DNA of 22,502 bases. It comes from a virus. The position numbers and the translations under genes were made by a program. Position 1 is the first letter of the stretch, and each line of letters starts with the position of its first letter. The stretch is from IMG/VR virus record IMGVR_UViG_3300030419_003547, positions 1-22,502 of that record. The stretch is one strand, 5' to 3'. This document shows positions 21,188 through 22,502 of this stretch, one piece after another. The notes beneath the pieces are model-generated. The model was given only the letters and a program-made list of their open reading frames with translations. It did no database searches and was not told the origin of the DNA.

Positions 21188-22339
21188 ATGGGTATCTACA
21201 AAAATATAAAACCCGAAGATGTTTCACTTAGGTCTTTTCAAGTTCACAAAGAGTTTACATTCAGTAATACAGATAGTGGTAGTGGAGTTTATGGTATTCG
21301 TGCCATAAGTGGTAGTATCTACAATTTCAAACCATCAACAGCAAATTCACAAAGTTTCGGAGAATACAATTCAGTTTCAGCATCAGTTGGAAAAGAACCT
21401 TATTGGGCAACATACTATGAAATACCAACATACGGCTTGATAAATTCAAATTTTTACCACGACATTAATGTAGTTGATAGTTCTGAAGTGGATATAAGCC
21501 ATTGGAACAAAGTTAGTTCTTCAAGAGACCCATTTATATCAGTTTCAGGTTCAGATTTTCCTGATAGACTTTTACGAACTAAATTTCAATCACGAGATTT
21601 ACACGCTTCAGCATCAATAATATCAATACCACAAGAATTTTGGGGAGAACAAATAAAACCAAAATCAGTTACAATCACAGATAATAGCACAGATATCACA
21701 ATGACATTAAAAGACGATGGATTAGGAAATATTTATGATAATACCTATTCATCATCATTTACAATAGCTTCTGAATCATTTGGAACAGATGGTCAGATTT
21801 CTGGTAGTATAATTGGTAATGTTATGTATAATCACGGATTAATTGTTATTACAGATACTGGTTCTTATAAAGATGTAGGAAATACTGGTGGTGGAGATGG
21901 TTGGGAAATAACTTTTAAAGGAACACAAACTATATATGAGAGAGAAGTTCAATGTAATGTTGAAAGAGGAGAATTCCAAAGAATAAATAATATATCAATA
22001 ACACCTGGTTATAGTGGTAGTCAAAGAATAGAAGCAGGTCTTCTAAGTGGTAGTTACGGAACACAACACAGATTTTTAACACCGATTTGGCCAGCAAGTT
22101 CATCATTTAAAACAAAAATAGAAACAAATGAAGCAGGAGATACTTATACCGTAAACGATTTATACGAAGGAACTGGTTCAATACACAATTTCGCAACAGG
22201 TTCAGATTTCAGTCCTTATATTACATCAATAGGATTATATGATTCAAACAATGAATTATTAGCTATTGGTAGATTAGCCAAACCAATTAAAAATGATAAA
22301 GAATTAGATATGAATTTTATCATAAGATTTGATGTATAA
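21188..22339 (+). CDS. Virion structural protein, paralogue of the preceding gene
   Basis: This 383-residue protein aligns by eye to the gene before it. 'IISIPQEFWGEQIKPKSVTITDN' (144-166) parallels its 'IYGILFDRS..' region, 'LKDD' (174-177) its 'LIDD', and 'VMYNHGLIVITDTGSY' (212-227) its 'FYPDFGLIVL'. 'CNVERGEFQRINNISI' (256-271) parallels 'CRVMNDKFNRSNNPTW'. The end 'YITSIGLYDSNNELLAIGRLAKPI' (344-367) parallels the other C-terminus. The first 140 residues are different from its partner, with 'SLRSFQVHKEFTFSN' and 'YWATYYEIPTYGLINSNFY'. This half probably gives it a different contact in the virion. It starts 16 bases after the preceding stop, behind AAGGA. Role unknown beyond virion structure. 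Confidence 0.75.
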   Translation: MGIYKNIKPEDVSLRSFQVHKEFTFSNTDSGSGVYGIRAISGSIYNFKPSTANSQSFGEYNSVSASVGKEPYWATYYEIPTYGLINSNFYHDINVVDSSEVDISHWNKVSSSRDPFISVSGSDFPDRLLRTKFQSRDLHASASIISIPQEFWGEQIKPKSVTITDNSTDITMTLKDDGLGNIYDNTYSSSFTIASESFGTDGQISGSIIGNVMYNHGLIVITDTGSYKDVGNTGGGDGWEITFKGTQTIYEREVQCNVERGEFQRINNISITPGYSGSQRIEAGLLSGSYGTQHRFLTPIWPASSSFKTKIETNEAGDTYTVNDLYEGTGSIHNFATGSDFSPYITSIGLYDSNNELLAIGRLAKPIKNDKELDMNFIIRFDV

Positions 22340-22353
22340 TAAAATTAATTATA

Positions 22354-22366
22354 CATATTTATAAGT
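22354..22366 (+). promoter_or_regulatory. Candidate late promoter, third copy
   Basis: CATATTTATAAGT lies in the 41-base gap before the last gene, 14 bases before its ATG, close to the spacing at 7582. It lacks the T-rich upstream block of the two best copies and two bases of the central AT run, but keeps the ATATTTATAAGT core. It is followed by GAGGAG, the ribosome site. Confidence 0.5.
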
Positions 22367-22380
22367 GAGGAGATTATAAA

Positions 22381-22502
22381 TGCCAAACAGAGCTGCAAAA
22401 GATAGAAAAGATAAAAAGAGAAGATTAAACGCATTGTATGCTCGTCAAGGTAGAACCGCCAACCAAGTCAAAAAATATAAAGCTAAATTAAGAGAACAAG
22501 GA
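22381..22502 (+). CDS. Small basic protein, 3'-truncated
   Basis: The first 40 residues are visible before the window ends: MPNRAAKDRKDKKRRLNALY, then 'ARQGRTANQVKKYKAKLREQG'. It is strongly basic, with a run of Lys/Arg and an 'RQGRT' turn, and probably forms two helices. A GAGGAG ribosome site is 6-8 bases upstream and the shared promoter-like motif precedes it. Short basic proteins with a very similar beginning occur in T4-like marine phages, as I recall, without a known function. It may bind nucleic acid or another acidic protein. Its full length cannot be judged here. Confidence 0.7.

Overview
The window is a compact, strongly A+T-rich stretch of a contractile-tailed (myovirus) phage genome. 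All recognisable genes lie on the + strand. They are packed with overlaps or gaps of a few bases, and only about 2% of the window is non-coding. Several gene types mark it as a distant relative of T4: a gp55-like late sigma factor, a gp25-like baseplate wedge protein, a gp6/J-like baseplate wedge protein, and a baseplate hub/spike protein with an 'IQGRFNNSINIG' motif. Combined with peptide deformylase and a UV-damage endonuclease, this resembles T4-like phages of marine or other aquatic bacteria, probably an uncultured 'far-T4' lineage. The host cannot be named from the sequence. Nothing was searched or computed; assignments rest on motif recognition by eye.

Layout. Positions 1-3274 hold metabolic and accessory genes: the end of a small membrane protein, a HAD-type 5'-nucleotidase, a two-helix membrane protein, UV endonuclease UvsE, peptide deformylase, and small unknown genes including a 50-codon one at 3122-3274. 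Positions 3305-7151 hold a membrane-anchored 3D/double-psi-barrel protein, a GT-B-type glycosyltransferase, an HD-domain hydrolase, a small membrane protein and the late sigma factor. The sigma gene ends inside a hairpin that looks like an intrinsic terminator. Positions 7152-7581 form an isolated one-gene unit: a structured leader, a strong Shine-Dalgarno site, a 73-residue two-helix membrane protein, a second hairpin and a clear terminator.

Positions 7582-22502 are the tail and baseplate region. In order it holds a small helical protein, the gp5-like hub/spike, a lysine-rich unknown, gp25, gp6/J, a DNRLRE-like protein, two unknown structural proteins, a 1337-residue protein with tail-protein-I-like and LamG-like parts, a protein with an Ig-like tail, two paralogous virion proteins, and the start of a small basic protein.

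How it fits together. The gp55-like protein should redirect host RNA polymerase to late promoters that drive the virion genes. Three intergenic gaps share an unusual motif with core ATATTTATAA, two copies of which match over 22 bases with one difference, and a fourth gap has a weaker copy. These are the best candidates for the late promoters. The motif contains the T4 late box TATAAATA, but on the opposite strand from the genes it precedes. No gap exceeds 300 bases; the longest, 7462-7581, is described. I saw no tRNA, CRISPR array, insertion sequence or attachment site.
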